From: Hydrogenispora ethanolica
GTDB taxonomy: Bacteria > Bacillota > UBA4882 > UBA8346
Assembly (NCBI RefSeq): GCF_004340685.1
Contig: NZ_SLUN01000001.1
Location: 186,001 to 250,000 of the forward strand
DNA: 64,000 nucleotides
Direction of reading: 5' to 3'
Shown here: piece after piece, positions 55,828-64,000 of the stretch
Layout: each line of letters starts with the position of its first letter
How positions within the stretch are numbered: the stretch's first letter is position 1
The notes under the pieces: model-generated
The model's database searches: none
Seen by the model: the letters and a program-made list of their open reading frames with translations, nothing else
Told to the model about the DNA's origin: nothing
Position numbers and translations under genes: made by a program

Positions 55828-56298
55828 ATTTTAGACGATATTGATTTAAAAATACTGAATATTATTCAGGAAGATGCCCGGATCAGCAATGTGGAAATCG
55901 CCCGGCGGGTCGGCATGGCGGCCTCGGCCACGCTGGAGCGCCTCCGCAAGCTGGAAGAGAGCGGCATCATCCGGCAATACGAGGCCCGTTTGCAACCGCA
56001 GGCGCTCGGCTTCGGGTTGCTGGCCTTCATTTTCGTGCGGATCGAGGGTCCGGGAGCAGCGCTGGCCACCGGCGAGCGGCTGGCCGCCATCCCGGAGGTA
56101 CAGGAGGTGCACCATATCGCCGGGGAGGATTGCTTCCTGGTGAAGGTGCGGACGGAGAGCACCGCAAAATTGGGGGAGATCCTGCGGGAGAAGTTCGGCG
56201 GCATTGCCGCGATCCGGTCCACCCGGACCGCCATCGCCTTTACCACCCTGAAGGAGACGAACCACTTGCCGTTGCCGGACGGGGAGGCTCAGCGGTAA
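55828..56298 (+). CDS. Lrp/AsnC-family regulator with an apparent AUU start
   Basis: About 156 residues: an N-terminal HTH (DIDLKILNIIQEDARISNVE, SATLERLRKLEESGIIRQYE) and a C-terminal RAM effector domain (LAFIFVRIEGPGAALATGER). Alignment with family members places the first residue at ATT 55828 (then LDDID), 10 bases after AAAGGAG. The frame has an in-frame stop at 55819, and the first ATG/GTG (GTG 55891) would delete the first HTH helix. So it either starts at AUU or CTG 55855, or lost its start codon by mutation. It probably senses an amino acid; targets are unknown. Confidence 0.78.
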   Translation: MLDDIDLKILNIIQEDARISNVEIARRVGMAASATLERLRKLEESGIIRQYEARLQPQALGFGLLAFIFVRIEGPGAALATGERLAAIPEVQEVHHIAGEDCFLVKVRTESTAKLGEILREKFGGIAAIRSTRTAIAFTTLKETNHLPLPDGEAQR

Positions 56299-56316
56299 TC
56301 TTATCGCTATCGGTCA

Positions 56317-56432
56317 GCTTTTTGAAAGCGTTGTGATAAACCCTGTCCGAAGGCCAGGATGAACACAAAAGCTCAGAAAAGCAACGCAGAGACTTCCGGC
56401 TTTTTTAGCCGGTTTATTACAGCTTTTTTTGA
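56317..56432 (+). repeat. GTGATAAA element, copy e (short, recombinant)
   Basis: The left half matches copies b2 and c (GAAAGCGTTGTGATAAACCC, hairpin CCTGTCCGAAGGCCAGG, CACAAAAGCTCAGAAAAGCA). The right half matches the b1 variant (ACTTCCGGCTTTTTTAGCCGG, TTTATTACAGCTTTTTTT). Its right end merges into the cupin gene's ribosome binding site. Confidence 0.72.
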
Positions 56433-56447
56433 AAGGGGTCGATTCTG

Positions 56448-56810
56448 ATGTTGGAAAAGGTCAATCTGGCGGAAAAACTGCGGCGGGTGGATGATCACTG
56501 GCACGCGCGGCTGGTGGGCGAGGTCAATGACTTTCAGGTCAAGATCGTCAAACTGCTGGGCGATTTCGTCTGGCACCGCCACGAGGCCGAGGACGAAATG
56601 TTCCTGGTGGTCAAGGGAGAGCTCACCATCCAATTGCGCGACGGAGACGTCCGGCTCGCCGCCGGGGAGTTTTTGGTCGTTCCCAAAGGCGTGGAACACA
56701 GGCCCAGCGCCGCCGCGGAAGTCGAGGTCCTGCTGTTCGAGTCCAAGACCACCGTCAATACGGGCAACGTCACCAACGAACGGACCCGGACGGCGGTGGA
56801 CCGCATTTGA
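56448..56810 (+). CDS. Small cupin-domain protein
   Basis: 120 residues, a single cupin fold. Metal ligands in FVWHRHEAEDEMFLVVKGEL (HxH...E) and VVPKGVEHRPSA (His) are complete. Enzymatic, isomerase and sensor roles all occur in this family, so the function is open. AAAGGGG lies 9 bases before the ATG. It follows the Lrp-type regulator with a GTGATAAA element between, and its stop abuts the stop of the convergent kinase gene with no gap. Confidence 0.85.
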   Translation: MLEKVNLAEKLRRVDDHWHARLVGEVNDFQVKIVKLLGDFVWHRHEAEDEMFLVVKGELTIQLRDGDVRLAAGEFLVVPKGVEHRPSAAAEVEVLLFESKTTVNTGNVTNERTRTAVDRI

Positions 56811-57788
56811 TCAGCCGGCCGGCAGCTTGGACAGCTGCGCCAGGCAGCGCTGTACTTGCTCCAGGCCCGGCAGCGCGGGGATCGCCCCTTTTTGGGTGGT
56901 GGTGAGCGCCCCGGCGGCATTGGCGAAATCGATCATCCGCTCCAGCTCGCCCCGGTCCAGCTGCTCCAGATCCGCGGCATTCCTGCCGCTGAGGTGGTAC
57001 AGGATGGCTCCCAGGAAAGCGTCGCCGGCTCCGGTGGTATCCACCACCGGCACCGCATAGGTCGGCAATCTCCCGGTCCCAAAAGGCGCGCGGTAGAAAC
57101 AGCCCTGGGGGCCCAAGGTGACGAAGGCCAGCCGGACGCCGTACTCCATCAGGGCGGCCGAGCCGAGCTCGAGATCGGCCGTACCGGTCAGCAGCTCCAG
57201 TTCGGATTCGGAGACCTTGACCAGATCGGCGTATTCCAGCCCCAGGCGCATGGTCGCTTGGGCCTGAGCCGGGTCCGGCCAGAGCAGGGGACGGTAATTG
57301 GGGTCGTAGGAGATCAGTTTCCCCTGGGCCTTGGCGAACTTGACAGCCGCCAGGGTGGCGCCCCGGGCCGGCTCGCCGGTCATGGAGATGGAGCCGAAAT
57401 GGAAGACGTCCGCCGCGCGGATCAAGTCGTACTCGATATCCCCCTCGCTGAACATCAAGTCGGCCCCGGGATCGCGGTAGAAGCTGAATTGGCGGTCGCC
57501 GGACTCATTCAGGTGGACGAAGGCCAGGGTGGTATGGGCCGCCCCGGTCAGCTTGAACCCGGTCACGTCGATCCCCTGTCTGCGCAGGACTTCGCGGAGA
57601 TAGGTCCCGAATTGGTCGCGGCCCGCCATTCCCAGGAAGGCGGTGCGCTTGCCCAACTTGGCCAGGGCCGCCAGGACGTTGGCCGGAGCCCCGCCGGGAT
57701 TCTCCTCCAGCAGCCGCTGGCCCGCAGCCGACCGGCCGGCCGGGGTAAAATCGATCAAAATCTCGCCCAATGCCGCTACATCCAACAT
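56811..57788 (-). CDS. PfkB-family sugar kinase (fructokinase-like)
   Basis: 325 residues. The N-terminal signature LGEILIDFTP and GGAPANVLAALAKLGKRTAFLG and the C-terminal PfkB signature DTTGAGDAFLGAI (catalytic Asp) are both complete. FDPNYRPLLW-like segment SYDPNYRPLLWPD is typical of fructokinases and KDG kinases. It uses ATP to phosphorylate a hexose or keto-sugar acid. GGAG is 8 bases before the ATG at 57788. It follows the aldose 1-epimerase gene by 118 bases in the same direction, forming a small sugar-use unit. Confidence 0.9.
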   Translation of the reverse strand: MLDVAALGEILIDFTPAGRSAAGQRLLEENPGGAPANVLAALAKLGKRTAFLGMAGRDQFGTYLREVLRRQGIDVTGFKLTGAAHTTLAFVHLNESGDRQFSFYRDPGADLMFSEGDIEYDLIRAADVFHFGSISMTGEPARGATLAAVKFAKAQGKLISYDPNYRPLLWPDPAQAQATMRLGLEYADLVKVSESELELLTGTADLELGSAALMEYGVRLAFVTLGPQGCFYRAPFGTGRLPTYAVPVVDTTGAGDAFLGAILYHLSGRNAADLEQLDRGELERMIDFANAAGALTTTQKGAIPALPGLEQVQRCLAQLSKLPAG

Positions 57789-57906
57789 CTCCCACGCTCC
57801 TTCAATAAATCAGCCGGGGCGACTGACGAGCAATCCCACCCCGGCTGTACTGATTTCCAATCCTTAACCTTCCGGCCGCGGTCACGGAAGCCGCACCCCG
57901 CAGCCG

Positions 57907-58944
57907 TCAGGCCGAAAACTTGAAGATGGTCAAATGCCGGTAGGTTTCGCCCGGGTTCAGAACCGTGCTCGGGAAGGCCGGCTGGTTGGGCGAGTCCGGG
58001 AAGTGCTGGGTCTCCAGGCAAAAACCGCTATGCTCGCCATAGGCCGCGCCCGCCTTGCCCTTCAAGCTCCCGTCGAGGAAGTTGGCGGAATAAAACTGCA
58101 TGCCCGGTTCGGTGGTGAAGACCTCCAGCACCCGGCCGCTGTGAGGCTCCCGGACCCGGGCGGCCAGGGACGGCTCCCGGCCGTCTTTGTTCAACACATA
58201 GTTGTGGTCGTAGCCGCCGGGAACCCGGGCGATCGCGGCGCCGATGGCTCCGGGCGTCCGGAAATCCAGCGCCGTCCCAGCCACCGGCTGCAATTCCCCG
58301 GTGGGGATCAGATCCGGTCCCACCGCGGTGACCCGGTCGGCATCGATCATCATCTCATGCTCCAGAATGGTGCCGGAACCTTCCCCGGCCAAATTAAAGT
58401 AGCTATGCTGGGTCAGATTGACGACCGTCGGCCGGTCCGTGGTCGCCTCATAGTGGACGCTCAGTTCGTTCTGCCCGTTCAAATGGTAGGTGACCGTGGT
58501 GGCCAGGTTGCCGGGGTAGCCCTCCTCGCCGTCGGGCGACAGGTAGGTCAGCTTCACGCCGACTTCCCGCTCATCCCGGATGGGCTCGGCCTCCCACAAC
58601 TTCTTGTCGAAGCCGGCCAGTCCGCCGTGGAGGTGGTTGGCGCCGTCGTTGGCCGCCAGCCGGTACTCGCGGCCGTTCAAGGTGAAGCGGGCCCCCGCGA
58701 TGCGGTTGCCGTACCGTCCCACCAGCGCGCCGAAGAACGGATGTCCGGCCAGATACTCGGGGAGCGTGTTAAAGCCCAGCACCACATCGGCGAGGCGGCC
58801 GGCGCGGTCGGGCACGCGCAAGGATGTAATAATCCCGCCGTAGGTGATAATCTGGACCGTCATATTGCAATCGTTGCGGAGCGTGAAACATTCTACCGCT
58901 TTGCCGTCGGCCGTGGTGCCGAACGGCTCTCTGCTAAGAAACAT
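57907..58944 (-). CDS. Aldose 1-epimerase (galactose mutarotase)
   Basis: 345 residues of the GalM family: LVGRYGNRIAGARF, ANDGANHLHGGLAGFDKKLW (His), VNLTQHSYFNLAGEG (catalytic His), GGYDHNYVLN (Asp) and GFCLETQHFPDSPN (catalytic Glu). It interconverts the anomers of free aldoses. The ATG at 58944 follows AAAGGGG at 8 bases; an upstream in-frame start at 59028 has no support. Co-directional with the PfkB kinase downstream. With no signal peptide it acts in the cytoplasm. Confidence 0.93.
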   Translation of the reverse strand: MFLSREPFGTTADGKAVECFTLRNDCNMTVQIITYGGIITSLRVPDRAGRLADVVLGFNTLPEYLAGHPFFGALVGRYGNRIAGARFTLNGREYRLAANDGANHLHGGLAGFDKKLWEAEPIRDEREVGVKLTYLSPDGEEGYPGNLATTVTYHLNGQNELSVHYEATTDRPTVVNLTQHSYFNLAGEGSGTILEHEMMIDADRVTAVGPDLIPTGELQPVAGTALDFRTPGAIGAAIARVPGGYDHNYVLNKDGREPSLAARVREPHSGRVLEVFTTEPGMQFYSANFLDGSLKGKAGAAYGEHSGFCLETQHFPDSPNQPAFPSTVLNPGETYRHLTIFKFSA

Positions 58945-59267
58945 GGCTGAAACCCCTTTCGACGCGATCCGGCCGCAATCATCCCGAGCCGCCCGCTTTG
59001 AATCATTGCAACCTATCGTGATCAGCAAAGTTACGATTCCTATAATTTATTGTAAATTTAAATATTTCCAAAATCAAGGCTTAATTCATGCCCCGGCAAT
59101 ATTCCGCTCCGCCGCTATAGGCTAACGAATGAAATAGCGTTCATTTTATGCACAATATTTTAAGGTAATCTTATGAACTTAAAGGTAGCCAGGATTTACA
59201 CCTTTGTTTTCGGATCGGATTAGAATCGATGGCGTTCGATCCTTGCCATTCTATTGTCTAAAAACCT

Positions 59268-59558
59268 GACCTCTCCCCCTATCCCCTCCCCGGCGGTATT
59301 TCATCCGTGAACCGCCGGACTCTATCCTTCCTGGACATGGTCCGGCGAAGTTATTGCTGATGGTAAACTCGACGGGGAGGGGTGGATCGCCACAAATTAT
59401 TGCCTATTTTGGGGATTTCTCTTTGGCCTAATTTTCCGTAGTTGATTCGCGTAAAGACTTACCTCTTCGGACATTGGCCCTCATTTCAAGCGATTGACCC
59501 CTCCCCGCCGATACGCCGTCAGAATTTGCTTCGCCGGGGAGGGGACCGGGGAGAGGTC
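59268..59558. repeat. Inverted-repeat element between galM-like and V-ATPase genes (~291 bp)
   Basis: The left end GACCTCTCCCCCTATCCCCT and the right end, which complements it (GGGGACCGGGGAGAGGTC), bound two inner hairpins built on CTCCCCGGCGG / CCGCCGG and CTCCCCGCCG / CGCCGGGGAG. No coding. It resembles the internal CTCCCCGGCGG hairpin of the 20588-21399 element. The rest of 58945-59657 is AT-rich leader of the epimerase gene and shows no gene. Confidence 0.6.
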
Positions 59559-59657
59559 GCTTTTGGACTTTCTTCTTCGTTCCATTGAACTCCACGTTCT
59601 TTTTGGTTCCGGCTTCGCCGGGATAGGTTGAATCATTTCTTTACTAAAATAACTTAT

Positions 59658-60293
59658 TTAGGTTTGCTTCTCCCGCACCATATCCTTGATCTTCATCAGG
59701 CGGGTCAAATTGCCGCGCTCATTCTCATCCAGCTTCATGGTGATCCGTTTGATCGCCTCCTCCAGTTGGGGGATCATCACATATTCGAGCGCGTTGACCC
59801 GGCGCCGGGTGCGTTCGATCTCCGCCGCCAGGAGTTCCACGGTCTTCTCGACCTCGGCCAGTTGAATCAGTTCCTTCAGGCTGCGGGAGAGATCGCGGAT
59901 GGCCTGGTCCAGTTCGCCGGAGGTCTGCGCGAAACCATAGGGATAGATTCCGCCCCGGTATTCCGGTTCTTTCAGGGTGAAGGCCGGCACCTCGATGCCC
60001 ATCACCGTTTTGGTGGCGGCGCTGATCTCCGCCTTCACCTTCGGCCGGGCGATGGCCCCTTCCAGGGAATCCCGGGACATCACCGCCCGGGCCATCATGA
60101 AACCCTGCAACGCCTCGGCCAGCACCGCTTCCACGGCCTGGCGGAGCCGGCGTTCTTCCTCGACCAGCTTCATGAAGTTCTTCATCAGCTCGTCGAATTT
60201 ATCTTTGAGCAGCTTATGACCGCGAACGGCAACTTTTAACCGTTTCTTGAGCCGTAAAAGTTCCATCCGGGTCGGGTTGACCCGTATCTCCAT
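59658..60293 (-). CDS. V-type ATP synthase subunit D
   Basis: 211 residues of the AtpD/NtpD family: the opening VNPTRMELLRLKKRLKVAVR and the long coiled-coil termini (about 5-75 and 135-205; RTRRRVNALEYVMIPQLEEA) that form the central rotor shaft. It links the A3B3 head to the membrane ring through subunit F. Last gene of the visible C-F-A-B-D series, 36 bases after subunit B. Present as a complete, normal-length gene. Confidence 0.95.
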   Translation of the reverse strand: MEIRVNPTRMELLRLKKRLKVAVRGHKLLKDKFDELMKNFMKLVEEERRLRQAVEAVLAEALQGFMMARAVMSRDSLEGAIARPKVKAEISAATKTVMGIEVPAFTLKEPEYRGGIYPYGFAQTSGELDQAIRDLSRSLKELIQLAEVEKTVELLAAEIERTRRRVNALEYVMIPQLEEAIKRITMKLDENERGNLTRLMKIKDMVREKQT

Positions 60294-60329
60294 GCTCTAT
60301 CCTCCGTTTGGGGCGGCCGCGCCCCGCCT

Positions 60330-61712
60330 TCAGGCCTCCGCCGGGGCGGGCAGGTACTTGTCGAGATACTCGTCGCGGATCCGCTTCAATTCGCCGCGGG
60401 GAATCATGCTCAGGAGCCGCCAGCCGGTATCCAGCGTCGCGACGATGGACCGGTCTTCATCCTCGCCCTGGCTGACGTAGCTCCGCTCGAAGGCGTCGGC
60501 GAACCGCGCGAACTTCTTATCCAGATCGGACAGCGCCGCTTCGCCCAGGATCACCGCCAGATCCTTGGCCTCTTTGCCCCGGGCGTAGGCGGCGAACAGC
60601 TGGTTCATGGTATCGGCGTGATCCTCGCGGGTCTTTTCCTTGCCGATGCCCTTATCCTTCAAGCGCGACAGCGAAGGCAGGACGTCGATGGGCGGGAAGA
60701 CCCCTTTGCGGTAGAGTTCCCGGCTCAAAATAATCTGGCCTTCGGTGATATAACCGGTCAGGTCGGGAATGGGATGGGTCTTGTCATCCTCCGGCATCGA
60801 CAGGATCGGCAGCTGGGTGATGGAGCCCTGGCGGCCCTTGATCCGGCCGGCCCGCTCGTAGATGGTGGCCAGGTCGGTGTAGAGGTACCCCGGATAGCCG
60901 CGGCGGCCGGGCACCTCTTTGCGGGCCGCCGAGATCTCCCGCAGCGCCTCGGCGTAATTGGTCATATCGGTCAAGATGACCAGCACGTGCATCTCCAGGT
61001 CGAACGCCAGGTACTCGGCGGCGGTCAGCGCCATGCGCGGCGTGGAGATCCGTTCGATGGCCGGGTCGTTGGCGAGATTCATGAAGAGCACCGCCCGTTC
61101 GATGGCGCCGGTTTTCCGGAAATCGGCGATGAAGTAGTCCGCCTCCTCAAAGGTGATGCCCATGGCGGCGAAGACCACCGCGAATTTCTGCTCGCCCCCC
61201 AGCACCTTGGCCTGGCGGGCGATCTGCGCCGCCAGCTGCGAGTGGGGCAAGCCCGAGGCCGAAAAGATCGGCAGCTTCTGCCCGCGGACCAGCGTATTCA
61301 GGCCGTCAATCGCCGAGATCCCGGTCTGAATGAATTCCGACGGATAATCGCGGGCATAGGGATTGATCGGCGCGCCGTTAATGTCCATGCTGCGCTCGGG
61401 GATGATCGCTGGTCCCTTGTCGCGGGGCCGCCCCATGCCGTCGAAGACCCGGCCCAGAATGTCCGGGGCCACGCCCAGCTCCAGGCTCTTGCCGAGGAAG
61501 CGGATCTTGCTCTGGCGCAGATTCATGCCCGAGGACCCCTCGAACAGCTGGACCAGGGCCTTATCGCCGTCCGCCTCCAGCACCCGGCCGCGCCGGGTTT
61601 CGCCGTCGCCGGAATGAATCTCCACCAGCTCGCCGAATTTAATCCCCGCCACCTGTTCCACCAGCATTAACGGGCCCACTAATTCTCTGGCGGTCTGATA
61701 CTCCTTGAACAT
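60330..61712 (-). CDS. V-type ATP synthase subunit B
   Basis: 460 residues. It is the non-catalytic nucleotide-site subunit: [51 protein letters not shown] (degenerate P-loop), and [37 protein letters not shown]. It alternates with subunit A in the head of the rotary enzyme. It starts 3 bases after the end of subunit A's gene, indicating tight coupling. A sodium- or proton-translocating role depends on subunit K, which lies outside the window. Confidence 0.96.
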   Translation of the reverse strand: MFKEYQTARELVGPLMLVEQVAGIKFGELVEIHSGDGETRRGRVLEADGDKALVQLFEGSSGMNLRQSKIRFLGKSLELGVAPDILGRVFDGMGRPRDKGPAIIPERSMDINGAPINPYARDYPSEFIQTGISAIDGLNTLVRGQKLPIFSASGLPHSQLAAQIARQAKVLGGEQKFAVVFAAMGITFEEADYFIADFRKTGAIERAVLFMNLANDPAIERISTPRMALTAAEYLAFDLEMHVLVILTDMTNYAEALREISAARKEVPGRRGYPGYLYTDLATIYERAGRIKGRQGSITQLPILSMPEDDKTHPIPDLTGYITEGQIILSRELYRKGVFPPIDVLPSLSRLKDKGIGKEKTREDHADTMNQLFAAYARGKEAKDLAVILGEAALSDLDKKFARFADAFERSYVSQGEDEDRSIVATLDTGWRLLSMIPRGELKRIRDEYLDKYLPAPAEA

Positions 61713-61715
61713 CGT

Positions 61716-63470
61716 TTACCCCTCCACCCCGGCGGACATTTTCGCCTCAAGCCCCTCGATCAGCGCGTCGATCCGGCCGAGATCGGCTTCGGGCAGATAC
61801 TTGGCGCGGGCGATCTGCTCCCGGACCGGGTCATTCAGAATCTTTTTGATGGAAACGCCCGCCCCCAGCTGCTCCCGGGCGCTGCGGTCAAAGAGCAGGA
61901 TCGACTTGAGCATCCGGTGCTGTTTGGCCAAGGACGTATAGGTGTCGATATCGTGAAAGGCGTTTTGGTGCAGGTAATCCTCGCGGATCGACCGGGCGGT
62001 CTCCATCGTCAGCTGGTCCTTGGGCGAGAGGGCGTCCACGCCCACCAGCCGGACGATCTCATCCAGTTCCGCCTCCTCCTGCAAGATCCGCATGGCCTCG
62101 ACCCGCAGGCGGTTGAATTCGGGCGCTACCGCCCGGTCGAAGTATTCGGCCAAGCGCTCGGTATACAGCGAATAGCTGGTCAGCCAGTTGATCGCCGGAA
62201 AATGCCTGCGGTAGGCCAGCGCGGCGTCCAAGCCCCAGAAGACCTTGACAATGCGCAGGGTCGCCTGGGACACCGGCTCGGAGATGTCGCCGCCCGGCGG
62301 CGAAACCGCCCCCACCGCGGTCAGGGTCCCTTCCCGGCCGTCGCCGCCCAGGCAGATCACCCGGCCGGCCCGCTCATAAAAGTCGGCCAGCCGCGAACCC
62401 AGGTATGCCGGATACCCTTCCTCCCCGGGCATCTCCTCCAGCCGGCCGGAGATCTCCCGCAGCGCCTCCGCCCAGCGGGAGGTGGAGTCGGCCATGATCG
62501 CCACCGAATAGCCCATATCCCGGAAGTATTCGGCAATGGTGATCCCGGTATAGATGGAAGCCTCCCGGGCCGCCACCGGCATATCCGAGGTATTGGCGAT
62601 CAGCACCGTCCGTTTGATCAAGACTTCGCCGGTGCGCGTGTCGTGCAGCTCCGGGAATTCCATCAGCACGTCGGTCATTTCATTGCCGCGCTCGCCGCAG
62701 CCCACATAGACGATGATCTCGGCGTCGGCCCATTTGGCCAGCTGGTGCTGGACGATGGTCTTGCCGCTGCCGAACGGCCCGGGGATGCTGGCGGTGCCGC
62801 CTTTGGCCACCGGGAAGAACGTGTCGATCACCCGCTGGCCGGTGGCCATCAGCTCGGTCGGGGCCAGCTTCTCCCGGTAGGGACGGCCCCGCCGCACCGG
62901 CCATTTCTGCAGCATCTTGACCTCGACGACGCCGGTCGCCGTCGCCACCCGGGCCACGGTCTCATCCAGCGTAAAGGCGCCGGACCGGATCTCCGCCAGT
63001 CTGCCGGAGACTCCGGGCGGGATCATGATCTTGTGGGAGACCACCACCGTTTCCTGGACCGTGCCGATGATATCGCCCGGCTGGACCATGCTCCCTGGCG
63101 CAGCCGTGGCGACGAACTCCCATTTCCGGTCGTGGTCCAGCGGCGCCACTTCCACGCCGCGGGTGATGCGATCGCCCACTTTTTGCACCAGTTGATCGAG
63201 GGGACGCTGAATCCCGTCGTAGATCGCTTCGATCAATCCCGGCCCCAGCTCCACGCTGAGCGGAGCGCCGGTCAAATAGACCGGTTCGCCGGGGCCCAAG
63301 CCGGTGGTCTCCTCATACACCTGGATCCAGGCGCGGTCGCCCCGCAGCTCGATGATCTCTCCGATCAGCCTTTTTTCGCTGACCCGGACCACCTCATACA
63401 TCCTGGCCTCCGTCAGGCCTTCGGCCACCACCAGCGGTCCGGAAACTTTAATGATCTTGCCCTCTCTCAT
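61716..63470 (-). CDS. V-type ATP synthase catalytic subunit A
   Basis: 584 residues. Walker A is [15 protein letters not shown]. The V-type-specific non-homologous insert (about 120-200, [20 protein letters not shown]), [33 protein letters not shown] and the C-terminal helical domain are all intact. It is the catalytic ATP-hydrolysing/synthesising subunit. The ATG at 63470 directly abuts the stop of subunit F. The V-type rather than F-type enzyme is typical of many anaerobic and thermophilic Bacillota. Confidence 0.96.
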   Translation of the reverse strand: MREGKIIKVSGPLVVAEGLTEARMYEVVRVSEKRLIGEIIELRGDRAWIQVYEETTGLGPGEPVYLTGAPLSVELGPGLIEAIYDGIQRPLDQLVQKVGDRITRGVEVAPLDHDRKWEFVATAAPGSMVQPGDIIGTVQETVVVSHKIMIPPGVSGRLAEIRSGAFTLDETVARVATATGVVEVKMLQKWPVRRGRPYREKLAPTELMATGQRVIDTFFPVAKGGTASIPGPFGSGKTIVQHQLAKWADAEIIVYVGCGERGNEMTDVLMEFPELHDTRTGEVLIKRTVLIANTSDMPVAAREASIYTGITIAEYFRDMGYSVAIMADSTSRWAEALREISGRLEEMPGEEGYPAYLGSRLADFYERAGRVICLGGDGREGTLTAVGAVSPPGGDISEPVSQATLRIVKVFWGLDAALAYRRHFPAINWLTSYSLYTERLAEYFDRAVAPEFNRLRVEAMRILQEEAELDEIVRLVGVDALSPKDQLTMETARSIREDYLHQNAFHDIDTYTSLAKQHRMLKSILLFDRSAREQLGAGVSIKKILNDPVREQIARAKYLPEADLGRIDALIEGLEAKMSAGVEG

Positions 63471-63806
63471 CTACTCAACCTCTTTTCCCGACAGGATATC
63501 CGCGCCGACCGCCCGTTCGATGATCCGGCGGATTCGCTGCATGGCATAGCCCTGATCGCCCTGGCTGCCCGGAATATAGACCACGCTCGGCAAAGGCGCG
63601 CCCGCGTGCTCGATCAGCGTCTTTTCCACCCGCTCGGCCAGGGACTCCGCCACGAAGATGATCGCATATTCATTCTCCTCCATCAGCTTCTCCAGCAGGG
63701 CGGCGGGATCGTCCCGTTCGCCGACGGGAAAGGTCTCGATCCCCAGCGCTTTGAAGCCCAGGATCCGGTCCTCCTCGCCCATCGCGGCGATCTTATGTGT
63801 AAGCAC
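63471..63806 (-). CDS. V-type ATP synthase subunit F
   Basis: 111 residues with the small Rossmann-like fold of AtpF/NtpG: AMGEEDRILGFKALGIETFP, EYAIIFVAESLAERVEKTL and PSVVYIPGSQGDQGYAMQRI. It is a stalk subunit binding D and regulating rotation. The start GTG at 63806 has AAGGAG 10 bases upstream and overlaps the end of subunit C by 14 bases. An ATG at 63782 is an alternative but would remove the first strand. Confidence 0.93.
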   Translation of the reverse strand: MLTHKIAAMGEEDRILGFKALGIETFPVGERDDPAALLEKLMEENEYAIIFVAESLAERVEKTLIEHAGAPLPSVVYIPGSQGDQGYAMQRIRRIIERAVGADILSGKEVE

Positions 63807-64000
63807 GTCGCAAACGCTCCTTTATTTTGGAGTTGGGCACCCGGTTGCTTTGGCCCGTCAGAATGATCCGCAACGAACGGACCTCGGTCTCTTTGGCCAG
63901 CCAATAGCCGACCAAGGGCTCGATGCCGAGCGCGATATATTTGGCGCGGCCGATCAGTTCGGTCAGATAATTGTCGGACTCCCGCTCCAGGACGCTTAGC
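63793..64000 (-). CDS. V-type ATP synthase subunit C, C-terminal part (cut by window edge)
   Basis: The last ~68 codons are present: ESDNYLTELIGRAKYIALGI, EPLVGYWLAKETEVRSLRII, LTGQSNRVPNSKIKERLRRA, then YT and stop at 63793-63795. RAKYIALGIEPL(V)GYWLAKE(T)E(V/I)RSLRIILTG is the conserved end of the vacuolar d/archaeal C subunit, which couples the rotor to the membrane ring. The 5' part and probably subunits I, K and E lie beyond the window. Overlaps subunit F's start by 14 bases. Confidence 0.93.
   Translation of the reverse strand, partial: LSVLERESDNYLTELIGRAKYIALGIEPLVGYWLAKETEVRSLRIILTGQSNRVPNSKIKERLRRAYT

Noticed and set aside
1-64000. tRNA, rRNA or transposase genes
   Set aside because: None recognised by eye on either strand. 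A tRNAscan/Infernal and ISfinder search would be needed to exclude diverged ones.

Overview
The window reads as the chromosome of a GC-rich (about 60% by eye) member of the Bacillota. Support: strong AGGAGG-type ribosome binding sites, consensus sigma-A promoters, a PTS with a Ser46-type HPr, a PRD/EII regulator, a MutS2-type ATPase, an NtpCFABD V-type ATPase operon and tiny WWIWI micro-proteins. A secreted Pal-like OmpA-domain protein would fit a diderm lineage such as the Limnochordia/Hydrogenispora group, but that placement is inference. No rRNA, tRNA, CRISPR array or transposase gene was recognised.

Layout. 1-2532 is a phage- or ICE-like immunity fragment: two small minus-strand genes (zinc-knuckle-like, RinA-like) diverge from an XRE repressor and ImmA metalloprotease through a double promoter/operator region. 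2633-14421 carries paralogous small membrane proteins, a chemoreceptor, two tandem hybrid histidine kinases, a ROK regulator and the OmpA-domain protein. 15336-17009 is a lower-GC DarTG toxin-antitoxin pair. 18167-20426 is a mutS2-like gene behind a long leader with a 20-codon ORF and two terminators. 22254-28292 is an ascorbate-type PTS/transketolase operon whose only EIIA domain lies in its own regulator. 28741-30047 is a Dam-type methylase with a PD-(D/E)XK nuclease.

33079-41402 is the most notable block: nine co-directional genes with the two enzymes that make 3-amino-4-hydroxybenzoate (a GriI-type aldolase and a GriH-type dehydroquinate synthase II homologue), two PaaK-like adenylating ligases, an amidohydrolase, two proteins built from an unrecognised ~120-residue repeat, and two very small proteins. 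By analogy with known ligase-plus-amidohydrolase pathways it looks like a benzoxazole-type natural product cluster with novel accessory proteins.

41807-64000 holds a third histidine kinase, a sugar isomerase/Gfo-Idh-MocA pair with a ROK regulator, a GGDEF/HD-GYP protein, an EamA transporter behind a 16-codon ORF, an SDR epimerase, an Lrp-type regulator that appears to start with AUU, a cupin, a PfkB kinase with an aldose 1-epimerase, and the V-ATPase genes.

Intergenic DNA is unusually rich in structured repeats: six copies of a ~130-bp MITE-like element marked by GTGATAAA, 7-nt degenerate tandem repeats in back-to-back inverted arms (two loci), 21-nt degenerate tandem repeats (three loci), three ~155-bp REP-like hairpins, and several long inverted-repeat elements.
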